Assembly: GCF_002920895.1 (NCBI RefSeq)
Contig: NZ_PQVG01000010.1
Location: 34,919 to 98,918 of the forward strand
Direction: 5' to 3'
Source of the DNA: Flavobacterium alvei
GTDB lineage: Bacteria; Bacteroidota; Bacteroidia; Flavobacteriales; Flavobacteriaceae
Length of the DNA stretch: 64,000 nucleotides
A program made the position numbers and the translations under genes. The notes under the pieces are model-generated. The model had not been told where the DNA came from. It did no database searches and saw nothing but the letters and a program-made list of their open reading frames with translations. Of the stretch, positions 43,361 through 50,620 are shown piece by piece (positions within the stretch are counted from its first letter, which is position 1; the number at the start of each line of letters is the position of its first letter).

Positions 43361-44023
43361 TTATTTGCTTTCGATTAATATCAATTCATTCGTTTTCTCC
43401 ATTTTGTTATATAAGGTAACGGTATATTTTTTAGGATCAAAATTTTTCACATAGTCCAGATTGAGTTCTCTTTGCTGTTTGTTCAGTAACATGGTATTAA
43501 ACAGAATATGACCTTTGGGATTTAACAAAAAGCAAATTTTGTTGATGAAAAAGAATTCAAACAAAAAATCGGGCATTTTTGTGTCTTGAAAAACATCTAT
43601 AATAATCAAGTCGAAGGTTTCTGTCGTTTTCAAAACAAATTTGGAAGCGTCATCAAAAATAATTTCCAAATTTGGAATCTCATTCAGTTGAAAATATTTA
43701 TTGGCAATATCAATTATATTTTTGTCAATTTCAACACCAGTAATTTGACCTTCAAATTTAATTTCGTCAACTAAAGTTCGGATAACGCTGCCACCAGCAA
43801 CACCAAGCACTAAGATTTTTTGCATTGATTTGATTTTTTCAAAACCAATGATTCTCAATCCTTTTCTTAAAATTCGCTGTAAATTGCCATACGAATAATT
43901 AGTATTCTCACTATCTAAAACTAATTTTCCGTCAGTCCAAGTTACTTCTAGAGTTTTACTAAGTGTTGAATTTTGTTTGAAAATGGTGACCGGAAGTAAG
44001 AAACTAAACAGTTTTTTGAGCAT
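43361..44023 (-). CDS. Spermidine-synthase-like Rossmann methyltransferase
   Basis: The 220-residue protein has QKILVLGVAGGSVIRTLVDEI (SAM-type glycine-rich loop), ITGVEIDKNIIDIANKYF and FDLIIIDVFQDTKMPDFL. It belongs to the spermidine-synthase-fold proteins that lack a clear polyamine site, so its substrate is uncertain. Confidence 0.8.
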   Translation of the reverse strand: MLKKLFSFLLPVTIFKQNSTLSKTLEVTWTDGKLVLDSENTNYSYGNLQRILRKGLRIIGFEKIKSMQKILVLGVAGGSVIRTLVDEIKFEGQITGVEIDKNIIDIANKYFQLNEIPNLEIIFDDASKFVLKTTETFDLIIIDVFQDTKMPDFLFEFFFINKICFLLNPKGHILFNTMLLNKQQRELNLDYVKNFDPKKYTVTLYNKMEKTNELILIESK

Positions 44024-44084
44024 TTGAATTTATTTTTATCAAAAATACAGGATAAATATTAATTTTACGAAAAATGGGGTCTAA

Positions 44085-44642
44085 ATGAAAAAAAGTTTCT
44101 ACAAGTTAATTTTCTTCCAATGGATGGGCTGGAAAATAGAAGGCACACTAGATGAAAGTATCAAAAAGTGTGTTCTGATGGTTATTCCTCACACGAGTTG
44201 GCACGATTTTTACCTCGGATTATTGACAAGAGGAATCATTGGAATTCAAATGAATTTTATTGGTAAAAAAGAATTATTTCGTTTTCCGTTTGGATTTTAT
44301 TTCCGTTGGATGGGGGGAGCGCCCATTGATAGAGTAGGGAATTTAAACAAAGTAGAATCGATCGCCAAAATTTTTGAAACCCGTGACGAATTCCGATTAG
44401 CCATTTCTCCTGAAGGAACCCGAAAAAAAGTGAAAGAACTAAGAACCGGATTTTATTATATTGCCTTAAAAGCAAATGTTCCCATAATTCCTGTTGCTTT
44501 TGATTTTGGCCAAAAATCTGTAAAAATGGGGCAACCGTTCTTTCCTACTTCAAATTATGAAAAGGATTTACCTATTTTACTTCAGCATTTCAATGGCGTT
44601 GTTGGAAAAATTCCAGAGAATGGATTTTCACAAGAATACTAA
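44085..44642 (+). CDS. 1-acyl-sn-glycerol-3-phosphate acyltransferase family protein
   Basis: The 185-residue protein carries the HX4D motif (HTSWHD) and SPEGTRKK (motif III), with GAPIDR between. Family enzymes attach acyl groups to glycerolipid precursors or related acceptors at the membrane. The short length is like plsC-related proteins common in Bacteroidota. It is convergent with the XRE regulator by 1 base. Confidence 0.85.
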   Translation: MKKSFYKLIFFQWMGWKIEGTLDESIKKCVLMVIPHTSWHDFYLGLLTRGIIGIQMNFIGKKELFRFPFGFYFRWMGGAPIDRVGNLNKVESIAKIFETRDEFRLAISPEGTRKKVKELRTGFYYIALKANVPIIPVAFDFGQKSVKMGQPFFPTSNYEKDLPILLQHFNGVVGKIPENGFSQEY

Positions 44643-44643
44643 T

Positions 44644-45123
44644 TTATTCGGCTGAATAGGTTTTAAAAGTTCCGTTGGTATAGAAAATTACAATTCGATC
44701 AATTTCAGTTTCTGTTTTTGGAATTGAAGGTATTTTTGAATTTGAAAAACGAGGGAATTGATTTTCTACCTTTTCATTTTTTTCAAGCACCAATTTTTCC
44801 GAAAACAAATCGGGTTGTTTCTCAATTTCCGAAGCTGCGGTTTGGGTATTCAAAATAGGAGTAGGCGAAGTAGCATTCGATTCAATCGCTAATTCCGATT
44901 TTGGAAAACTACCTTTTCCGTTGAGCATCCAATACAAATCAACTTCTGGAAAAACATCCAAAATTTTAAGTATAAAATCCAAACTCGGTTTGTTTCTTCC
45001 CGAAAGCAAATGCGACAAGCTCGAACGTTGCACACCTATTTTATCGGCAAATGAAGAAGCATTTAAGCCATAATAATCTAATATAATTTCGATTCTTTTT
45101 ATAAAATCATCGGTGTTTACCAT
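44644..45123 (-). CDS. XRE-family regulator with long C-terminal extension
   Basis: Residues 1-65 are a helix-turn-helix (FADKIGVQRSSLSHLLSGRNKPSLDFILKIL) with DLYWMLNGKG, a pattern of Bacteroidota phage-repressor-like regulators. The remaining 90 residues are low complexity and end in IDRIVIFYTNGTFKTYSAE. Two TTACA-N2-TGTAA palindromes lie just upstream, probably its own operators. Confidence 0.88.
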   Translation of the reverse strand: MVNTDDFIKRIEIILDYYGLNASSFADKIGVQRSSLSHLLSGRNKPSLDFILKILDVFPEVDLYWMLNGKGSFPKSELAIESNATSPTPILNTQTAASEIEKQPDLFSEKLVLEKNEKVENQFPRFSNSKIPSIPKTETEIDRIVIFYTNGTFKTYSAE

Positions 45124-45150
45124 TGTAAAATATGTTTTATAATAACTGTG

Positions 45151-45198
45151 TTACAAATGTAATCAAAAAGAATAGAACAGCCAATATTACAGATGTAA
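45151..45198. promoter_or_regulatory. Two palindromic operators TTACA-N2-TGTAA
   Basis: TTACAAATGTAA at 45151-45162 and TTACAGATGTAA at 45187-45198 are perfect palindromes with identical arms, centred 36 bases apart. They lie 28-75 bases upstream of the XRE gene (minus strand), fitting autoregulation. Confidence 0.6.
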
Positions 45199-45378
45199 AT
45201 TATTTAAAACCACTGTTATAATTGAAATTTTAACTTAAATTAAATGTATTTAAAATACTGATTTAAAATATTTTGATGTATATTATTATAATTGAATACA
45301 ATTGTCAATTGCTTTGCTAAAAGGGATTCTATTTGAAAGAGTATTTCTGTTTACAATTATAAATTTAGTTTAAAATTT

Positions 45379-45420
45379 GATGTTTACTTTTGTAAATGTA
45401 AAGATGTTTACTTTTGTAAA
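45379..45420 (+). promoter_or_regulatory. Tandemly duplicated promoter-operator of the M14 peptidase operon
   Basis: GATGTTTACTTTTGTAAA occurs twice exactly, at 45379-45396 and 45403-45420, with a 6-base spacer TGTAAA. Each copy contains a TACTTTTG -7 box and the palindrome TTTAC-TTTT-GTAAA. The gene begins 15 bases after the second copy. The rest of the 311-base gap (45124-45434) shows the XRE operators and AT-rich sequence only. Confidence 0.6.
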
Positions 45421-45434
45421 ACAAAAAATAACCT

Positions 45435-46592
45435 ATGGATTTAGAACAATTATTCGGTCAATATAAAGAACAATCAATCGAGGGGCGTTATATTACTTTA
45501 GATAAAATTTACCCAATATTAGAAAAATTAAACACCAATAATCAATTAGAAATTATTGGAAAATCGGTTTTAGATATTCCTATTTATAAGTTTCAAATTG
45601 GCACAGGAAAAATTAAAATTTTGCTTTGGTCGCAAATGCACGGAAATGAAAGTACGACGACAAAAGCATTGTTTGATTTTTTAAATCTGTTAAGCGGAGA
45701 TTCAGAATTAGCAAAAACCTTACTCAAGGCATTTACTTTTTATGCCATTCCGATGCTAAATCCAGATGGAGCGAAATTATATACTCGTGCCAATGCCAAC
45801 GAAGTAGATTTGAATAGAGATTCGCAAGATCTTACACAGCCCGAAAGTAGGGTTTTGAGAGAAGCTTTTGAGTGTTTTAAACCTGATTTTTGTTTTAATC
45901 TTCACGATCAGCGCACTATTTTTGGGGTTGCAAGTACTGGTAAACCGGCAACTTTGTCTTTTTTGGCTCCAGCATATAATGATGAAAGAGAGGTAAATGA
46001 AACGCGATTAAAAGCTATTAATTTAATTGCGGGAATAAATGATGTATTGCAAAATTATATTCCGGGTCAAGTAGGGCGTTTTGATGATGGATTTAATATT
46101 AATTGTATCGGAGACACTTTTCAATTTTTGGGAGTTCCAACGGTTTTGTTTGAAGCTGGGCATTTTCAGAATGATTATTGGAGAGAAGAAACTCGAAAAT
46201 ATGTTTTTATGGCTTTGGTTTCGAGTTTTGAAATCTTAAGCGAAAACGATATAGTTGATAGTAGATTTGATAATTATTTGAGTATTCCTCAAAATAAAGT
46301 AGTTTTTTATGATTTTTTATATAAAAACATCAAAATAAATTATGATGGTATTGAAATAATCACGAATTTTGCTGCACAATACAAAGAAGAATTGATTGAC
46401 GGTCAGATTTGTTTTAATGCTTATGTTGTTCATATAAGCGAATTAGAGAATTATTATGGACATTTTGAATATGATGCGAAAGGCGCAATTTATCAAGATG
46501 AAAATGAGAATTCACCAAAATTAAATCAAAAAGCTAACTTTTATTTAAATGATAAAAAGTTTGTAAACGGAGTGTTAGTTCAAAGTTTGTAA
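45435..46592 (+). CDS. M14-family zinc carboxypeptidase
   Basis: The 385-residue protein has zinc ligands in QMHGNES (H69, E72) and a histidine in CFNLHDQRT, the substrate Asn-Arg in DLNRDSQ, and a catalytic glutamate in VLFEAGHF. No signal peptide is seen, so it is cytoplasmic, unlike digestive relatives. It precedes an Lrp-type regulator by 30 bases; it probably trims peptides or amino acid conjugates. Confidence 0.88.
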   Translation: MDLEQLFGQYKEQSIEGRYITLDKIYPILEKLNTNNQLEIIGKSVLDIPIYKFQIGTGKIKILLWSQMHGNESTTTKALFDFLNLLSGDSELAKTLLKAFTFYAIPMLNPDGAKLYTRANANEVDLNRDSQDLTQPESRVLREAFECFKPDFCFNLHDQRTIFGVASTGKPATLSFLAPAYNDEREVNETRLKAINLIAGINDVLQNYIPGQVGRFDDGFNINCIGDTFQFLGVPTVLFEAGHFQNDYWREETRKYVFMALVSSFEILSENDIVDSRFDNYLSIPQNKVVFYDFLYKNIKINYDGIEIITNFAAQYKEELIDGQICFNAYVVHISELENYYGHFEYDAKGAIYQDENENSPKLNQKANFYLNDKKFVNGVLVQSL

Positions 46593-46622
46593 TTGTAGCT
46601 ATAAATATTAAATTATTGAATT

Positions 46623-47102
46623 ATGAGTAAGTTTCGTTTAGATGAAGTAGACCATCAAATTTTGGACATGTTGATTGACAACACAAGAATTCCATTTACA
46701 GATATCGCCAAAAAATTATTGATTTCGGCTGGAACAGTTCACGTCAGAGTTAAGAAAATGGAAGATGCTGAGATAATAATGGGTTCATCATTAGTATTAG
46801 ATTATGATAAGCTAGGGTATTCTTTTATCGCTTATGTTGGAGTTTTTCTTAATAACACTTCGCAAACTAAATTTGTTTTACAGCGTATAAATGAAATTCC
46901 ATTTGTTACAGTAGCATCTGTAACGACTGGAAAATTCAATATCTTTTGTAAAATTAGAGCAAAAGACACCAAGCACGCAAAAGATGTAATCTTTATGATC
47001 GATGATATCGACGGAGTTTACAGAACAGAAACAATGATTTCTTTAGAAGAAAGTATCAACGATAAAAAACGTTTGATGCATACTATTTTTAAAGATATAT
47101 AA
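46623..47102 (+). CDS. Lrp/AsnC-family regulator
   Basis: The 159-residue protein has an N-terminal HTH (DEVDHQILDMLIDNTRIPFTDIAKKLLISAGTVHVRVKKMEDAEII) and a RAM ligand domain (FVTVASVTTGKFNIFCKIRAKDTKHAKDVI). It probably senses an amino acid released by the neighbouring peptidase and may regulate the duplicated promoter upstream (inference). Confidence 0.93.
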   Translation: MSKFRLDEVDHQILDMLIDNTRIPFTDIAKKLLISAGTVHVRVKKMEDAEIIMGSSLVLDYDKLGYSFIAYVGVFLNNTSQTKFVLQRINEIPFVTVASVTTGKFNIFCKIRAKDTKHAKDVIFMIDDIDGVYRTETMISLEESINDKKRLMHTIFKDI

Positions 47103-47128
47103 TTCATTTGATTGCCGTTATATAACGT

Positions 47129-47160
47129 AACCTCAAGTGAATTCTTGGGGTTTCTTTTTA
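47129..47160 (+). terminator. Terminator after the Lrp gene
   Basis: AACCTCAAG at 47129-47137 pairs with CTTGGGGTT at 47144-47152 (one G-T pair) followed by a T-rich tail. Confidence 0.8.
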
Positions 47161-47202
47161 TATAAAAACTGTCGAAACCAACAATAACTAAACCAACTCA
47201 AT

Positions 47203-49788
47203 ATGTATACGCACCCTAAAATTGAAAGATTTAACGAAGAAGTTTTATCAAAATATCACATCTATAATAGTGTATTTATTACATTGCCATTCGACTCAAT
47301 AGACAATACAGGGGTTTTACTTCCTTTATTTACTGATGGTTGCGAAAACGGTTTCAAAAAACAAAAAACACCTAAAGAAATTGTTGATTTTTTTGCAAAT
47401 AAGTATATGCAAGGAGCAACAGAATCAGAGAAAATTGATATAATGTTTCGATTTATTCAATTTATCGAACGTCAAATCGTTCTTTTTGATGCTATTGAGG
47501 ATGCTGCTTTTCCGGTTGTAAATAATATGGACGGTAGAGGTTCGTTAAGGGATATTAAGGAAAAGGCAGCGGTAAAAGAGTTAGGAGAGGAGCTAATTTC
47601 ATTTCTCGAAAACTTCAATGTGAGAACGGTTTTAACGGCTCATCCAACTCAGTTTTATCCTGGATCGGTTTTAGGTATTATTAATGATTTGACTGATGCA
47701 ATTCGCAAAAACAACTTGCTTGAAATCAAACAGCTTTTGGCTCAATTAGGAAAAACTCCTTTTATACAAAACGAAAAACCAAATCCTTTTGATGAAGCTG
47801 TAAGTTTGATATGGTATCTTGAAAATGTGTTTTACGAAACCGCAGGAGAGATCGTTCATTATCTACAAAAAAATATTTTGCACGGAAGTTCCATAAATAA
47901 TCAATTGATAAAACTTGGATTTTGGCCAGGAGGAGATCGTGATGGAAACCCATTTGTTACCACTGAAATCACTCTTAAAGTTGCCGATAGATTAAGAACT
48001 TCTATATTAAAGTGTTACTATCGTGAAATGAGAAACTTGAAAAGAAAGCTTACTTTCTTTGAAGTGGATGTTTTAGTGGCCGAATTGGAGCACAAATTAT
48101 ATCGCTCAGTGTTTTATTCTAAAGGAGAAATTTACATCACTTTAGAAGAATTTAAATCTCAATTAAATAAGATTAGAACCATACTTATAGAGCGAAATCA
48201 ATCTTTATATTTAGATGAATTAGAAGGTCTTCTTATCAAAGTGAATTTGTTTGGATTCCATTTTGCTACTCTTGATATTCGTCAAAATAGTAAAATACAT
48301 GATGCTGTTTTTAAAGATGTTGTACAGCATTATTTAAACTCAAACTCTACTGTTTTTCCAACAAATTATTTTGATTTAAGCGAAGATGAAAAGTTTGAGA
48401 TATTGTCAAATATTAGTGGTAATCTAGATTCGAATGTATTCGATAATGAAATTACAAGATTGACACTTGAGTCGATTCAAGCCATAAAACAAATTCAAGA
48501 AAACAATGGCGAATCGGGTGCTAATCGTTATATCATAAGTAATAACGAAAGTGCATTGAATGTGATGGAAACTTTTGCTCTTTTCAAATTAAACAATTGG
48601 GAGGATCTTTCTGTTGATATTATTCCGCTTTTCGAATCTGTAGATGATTTGCAAAATGCTCATAATATCATGGAAAAATTATATACAAATCCAGCTTATG
48701 CAGCCCATTTAGTTAATAGAAATAAAAAACAAACCATCATGCTTGGTTTTTCTGACGGAACTAAAGATGGTGGATATTTGATGGCGAATTGGAGTATTTA
48801 TAAAGCCAAAGAAGAGTTGACTGAAATGTCACGAAAATATGGTATTAAAGTTATTTTCTTTGATGGACGTGGTGGCCCACCAGCTCGTGGAGGCGGAAAA
48901 ACACATAAATTTTATGCTTCTTTAGGTCCAAAAATCGAGAATAAAGAAATTCAAATTACTGTTCAAGGACAAACAATCAGTTCTAATTTTGGAATTTTAG
49001 ACTCTTGCCGTTATAATTTAGAGAATTTATTAAGTGCTGGTGCGACAAATCAGGTATTTACTAAAGATAAAAATCTTTTGTCGGTTGAAGAAAAACAAAT
49101 ACTGGATCAATTGGCTGAATTGGGGTATCAAAAGTATTTAAGTTTCAAGAATCATCCCAAGTTCATTCCTTATTTGGAGAAAATGAGTACTTTGAAATAT
49201 TATGCTAAAACCAATATTGGAAGTCGTCCGTCTAAAAGAAGCAAATCAGAACATTTAGATTTTGCCGATTTAAGAGCGATTCCTTTTGTAGGTTCTTGGA
49301 GTCAGTTGAAGCAAAACGTTCCAGGGTTTTTTGGAGTGGGCTCTGCCTTAAAACATTTTGAAGAAACCAATAGTTGGAATAAGGTTCAGGATTTATATAA
49401 TGGCTCATTGTTCTTTAAAACCTTGTTGGAAAACAGTATGATGTCTTTGGCAAAATCATTTTTCCCTTTGACAGCTTATATGAAAAACGATCCTGAGTTT
49501 GGTGAATTTTGGCAAATTATCTACGATGAATTTTTGGAAACCAAAAGGTTATTATTGAAAATTGCGGGTCATAAAGAACTAATGGAAAACTATCCTGACG
49601 GAAAAGCTTCTATTGATATAAGAGAGCGTATAGTATTGCCATTGTTGACAATACAACAGTATGCTTTGTTGAGAATTAATGAATTAAACAAAGCCGAAAA
49701 ACCAGATTTAGAGTTGATTCAAACTTATGAAAAAATTGTAACTCGTTCTCTTTTTGGAAATACTAATGCCAGTAGAAATTCAGCTTAA
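47203..49788 (+). CDS. ppc: Phosphoenolpyruvate carboxylase
   Basis: PEP carboxylase makes oxaloacetate from PEP and bicarbonate, replenishing the citric acid cycle. The 861-residue protein has the catalytic histidine in LTAHPTQ, GGDRDGNPFVT, and FFDGRGGPPARGGGKTH. Its C-terminus ends RSLFGNTNASRNSA, so the usual terminal RNTG is altered, which is common outside plants and proteobacteria. Normal length for the shorter bacterial form. Confidence 0.95.
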   Translation: MYTHPKIERFNEEVLSKYHIYNSVFITLPFDSIDNTGVLLPLFTDGCENGFKKQKTPKEIVDFFANKYMQGATESEKIDIMFRFIQFIERQIVLFDAIEDAAFPVVNNMDGRGSLRDIKEKAAVKELGEELISFLENFNVRTVLTAHPTQFYPGSVLGIINDLTDAIRKNNLLEIKQLLAQLGKTPFIQNEKPNPFDEAVSLIWYLENVFYETAGEIVHYLQKNILHGSSINNQLIKLGFWPGGDRDGNPFVTTEITLKVADRLRTSILKCYYREMRNLKRKLTFFEVDVLVAELEHKLYRSVFYSKGEIYITLEEFKSQLNKIRTILIERNQSLYLDELEGLLIKVNLFGFHFATLDIRQNSKIHDAVFKDVVQHYLNSNSTVFPTNYFDLSEDEKFEILSNISGNLDSNVFDNEITRLTLESIQAIKQIQENNGESGANRYIISNNESALNVMETFALFKLNNWEDLSVDIIPLFESVDDLQNAHNIMEKLYTNPAYAAHLVNRNKKQTIMLGFSDGTKDGGYLMANWSIYKAKEELTEMSRKYGIKVIFFDGRGGPPARGGGKTHKFYASLGPKIENKEIQITVQGQTISSNFGILDSCRYNLENLLSAGATNQVFTKDKNLLSVEEKQILDQLAELGYQKYLSFKNHPKFIPYLEKMSTLKYYAKTNIGSRPSKRSKSEHLDFADLRAIPFVGSWSQLKQNVPGFFGVGSALKHFEETNSWNKVQDLYNGSLFFKTLLENSMMSLAKSFFPLTAYMKNDPEFGEFWQIIYDEFLETKRLLLKIAGHKELMENYPDGKASIDIRERIVLPLLTIQQYALLRINELNKAEKPDLELIQTYEKIVTRSLFGNTNASRNSA

Positions 49789-49806
49789 TTTATAAAAATC
49801 GACAAT

Positions 49807-50322
49807 ATGAATTCCAATCAATTGCCCGTAAATGAATATTCGACTTTCAATGCAACTTACATCAATGCGCTTGAAAATGTTGAATTGCTGGAAGAATTAG
49901 AAATCAGTTTGCATGATTTTATTCGTTTTGTTCGTGAAATTCCAATGGATAAATTTGATTATCGGTATGCCGAAGGCAAGTGGACCATCAAAGATATCAT
50001 CCAGCATATTATAGATGCCGAAAGAATTTTTGCGTATCGTGCTTTGCGAATTTCTAGAAACGACCAAACACCATTACCCGGATTTGAGGAAAATGATTAT
50101 GTTGAAAACACCAATGCCAACGGTAGAAGTATTCAAGAATTGTTGACTGAATTTTCGGCTGTGAGACATTCGAATTTATTGATGTTCAAAAGTTTTTCTT
50201 ATGAACAATTGACTAGAATAGGAATTGCATCAAATCATCCAGTTTCGGTTAGAGCTTTAGGATTTTTGATGATAGGTCATCAAAAACACCATCAAAAAGT
50301 TTTTCAAGAACGGTATTTGTAG
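49807..50322 (+). CDS. DinB-family putative metal-dependent hydrolase
   Basis: The 171-residue four-helix protein has WTIKDIIQHIIDAERIFAYRALRISR and a later GHQKHHQKVFQERY, giving three metal-binding histidines. DinB_2-type enzymes include thiol transferases such as those using bacillithiol; substrate unknown. It lies 18 bases after ppc and is followed by a terminator. Confidence 0.9.
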   Translation: MNSNQLPVNEYSTFNATYINALENVELLEELEISLHDFIRFVREIPMDKFDYRYAEGKWTIKDIIQHIIDAERIFAYRALRISRNDQTPLPGFEENDYVENTNANGRSIQELLTEFSAVRHSNLLMFKSFSYEQLTRIGIASNHPVSVRALGFLMIGHQKHHQKVFQERYL

Positions 50323-50341
50323 TCAAAATATAGGAAATAAA

Positions 50342-50370
50342 AAAAGGAACTCAATGGAGTTCCTTTTTTT
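50342..50370 (+). terminator. Terminator after the DinB gene
   Basis: AAAAGGAACTC at 50342-50352 pairs with GAGTTCCTTTT at 50357-50367, then T run. The same stem recurs at 53318-53345 on the other side of the methylase gene. Confidence 0.85.
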
Positions 50371-50503
50371 GGGTATAAACTGAATAAATTATTCTTCTTC
50401 TTGAAGATTCAACACGAGTTTTATTGTTGTATCTTTTAAAGTTACTAAAAAGAACAATTTTAGACTTCTAATTTTTACAAACTCAAATTAGGGGACAAAA
50501 ATA

Positions 50504-50546
50504 AACCTCGCTTATCCCGAAGTTTCGGGAGTGCTTAAACGAGGTT
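50504..50546 (-). terminator. Branched terminator for the methylase gene
   Basis: AACCTCG at 50504-50510 pairs with CGAGGTT at 50540-50546, with an inner palindrome TCCCGAA-GT-TTCGGGA at 50515-50530. Read on the minus strand it is followed by TATTTTT, so it ends the methylase transcript. The rest of 50371-50503 shows no gene. Confidence 0.7.
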
Positions 50547-50581
50547 GTTTTTTATACTTAATTTTAGATTTTACTTTTTAA

Positions 50582-50608
50582 AAGAGTTGCGCAACAGCTA
50601 CGGCTGTT
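50582..50608. other. Palindrome-rich left end of the methylase cassette
   Basis: AAGAGTTG at 50582-50589 runs into the palindrome GTTGCGCAAC (50586-50595) and the hairpin AACAGC-TACG-GCTGTT (50593-50608). The inverted copy CAACTCTT lies at 53081-53088 beyond the other end of the gene. It may be a cassette or recombination end. Confidence 0.4.
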
Positions 50609-50620
50609 AGCACCAGTTGT

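Noticed and set aside
50388..50480. Minus-strand frame ending LNLQEEE beside the duplicated terminator
   Set aside because: It has no start codon and only its last few codons resemble the acidic gene's end, so it is not called as a gene.
50582..50620. Integron attC site after the methylase
   Set aside because: Palindromes are present but the consensus core sites (GTTRRRY and RYYYAAC) are not both found, and no integrase gene is visible.
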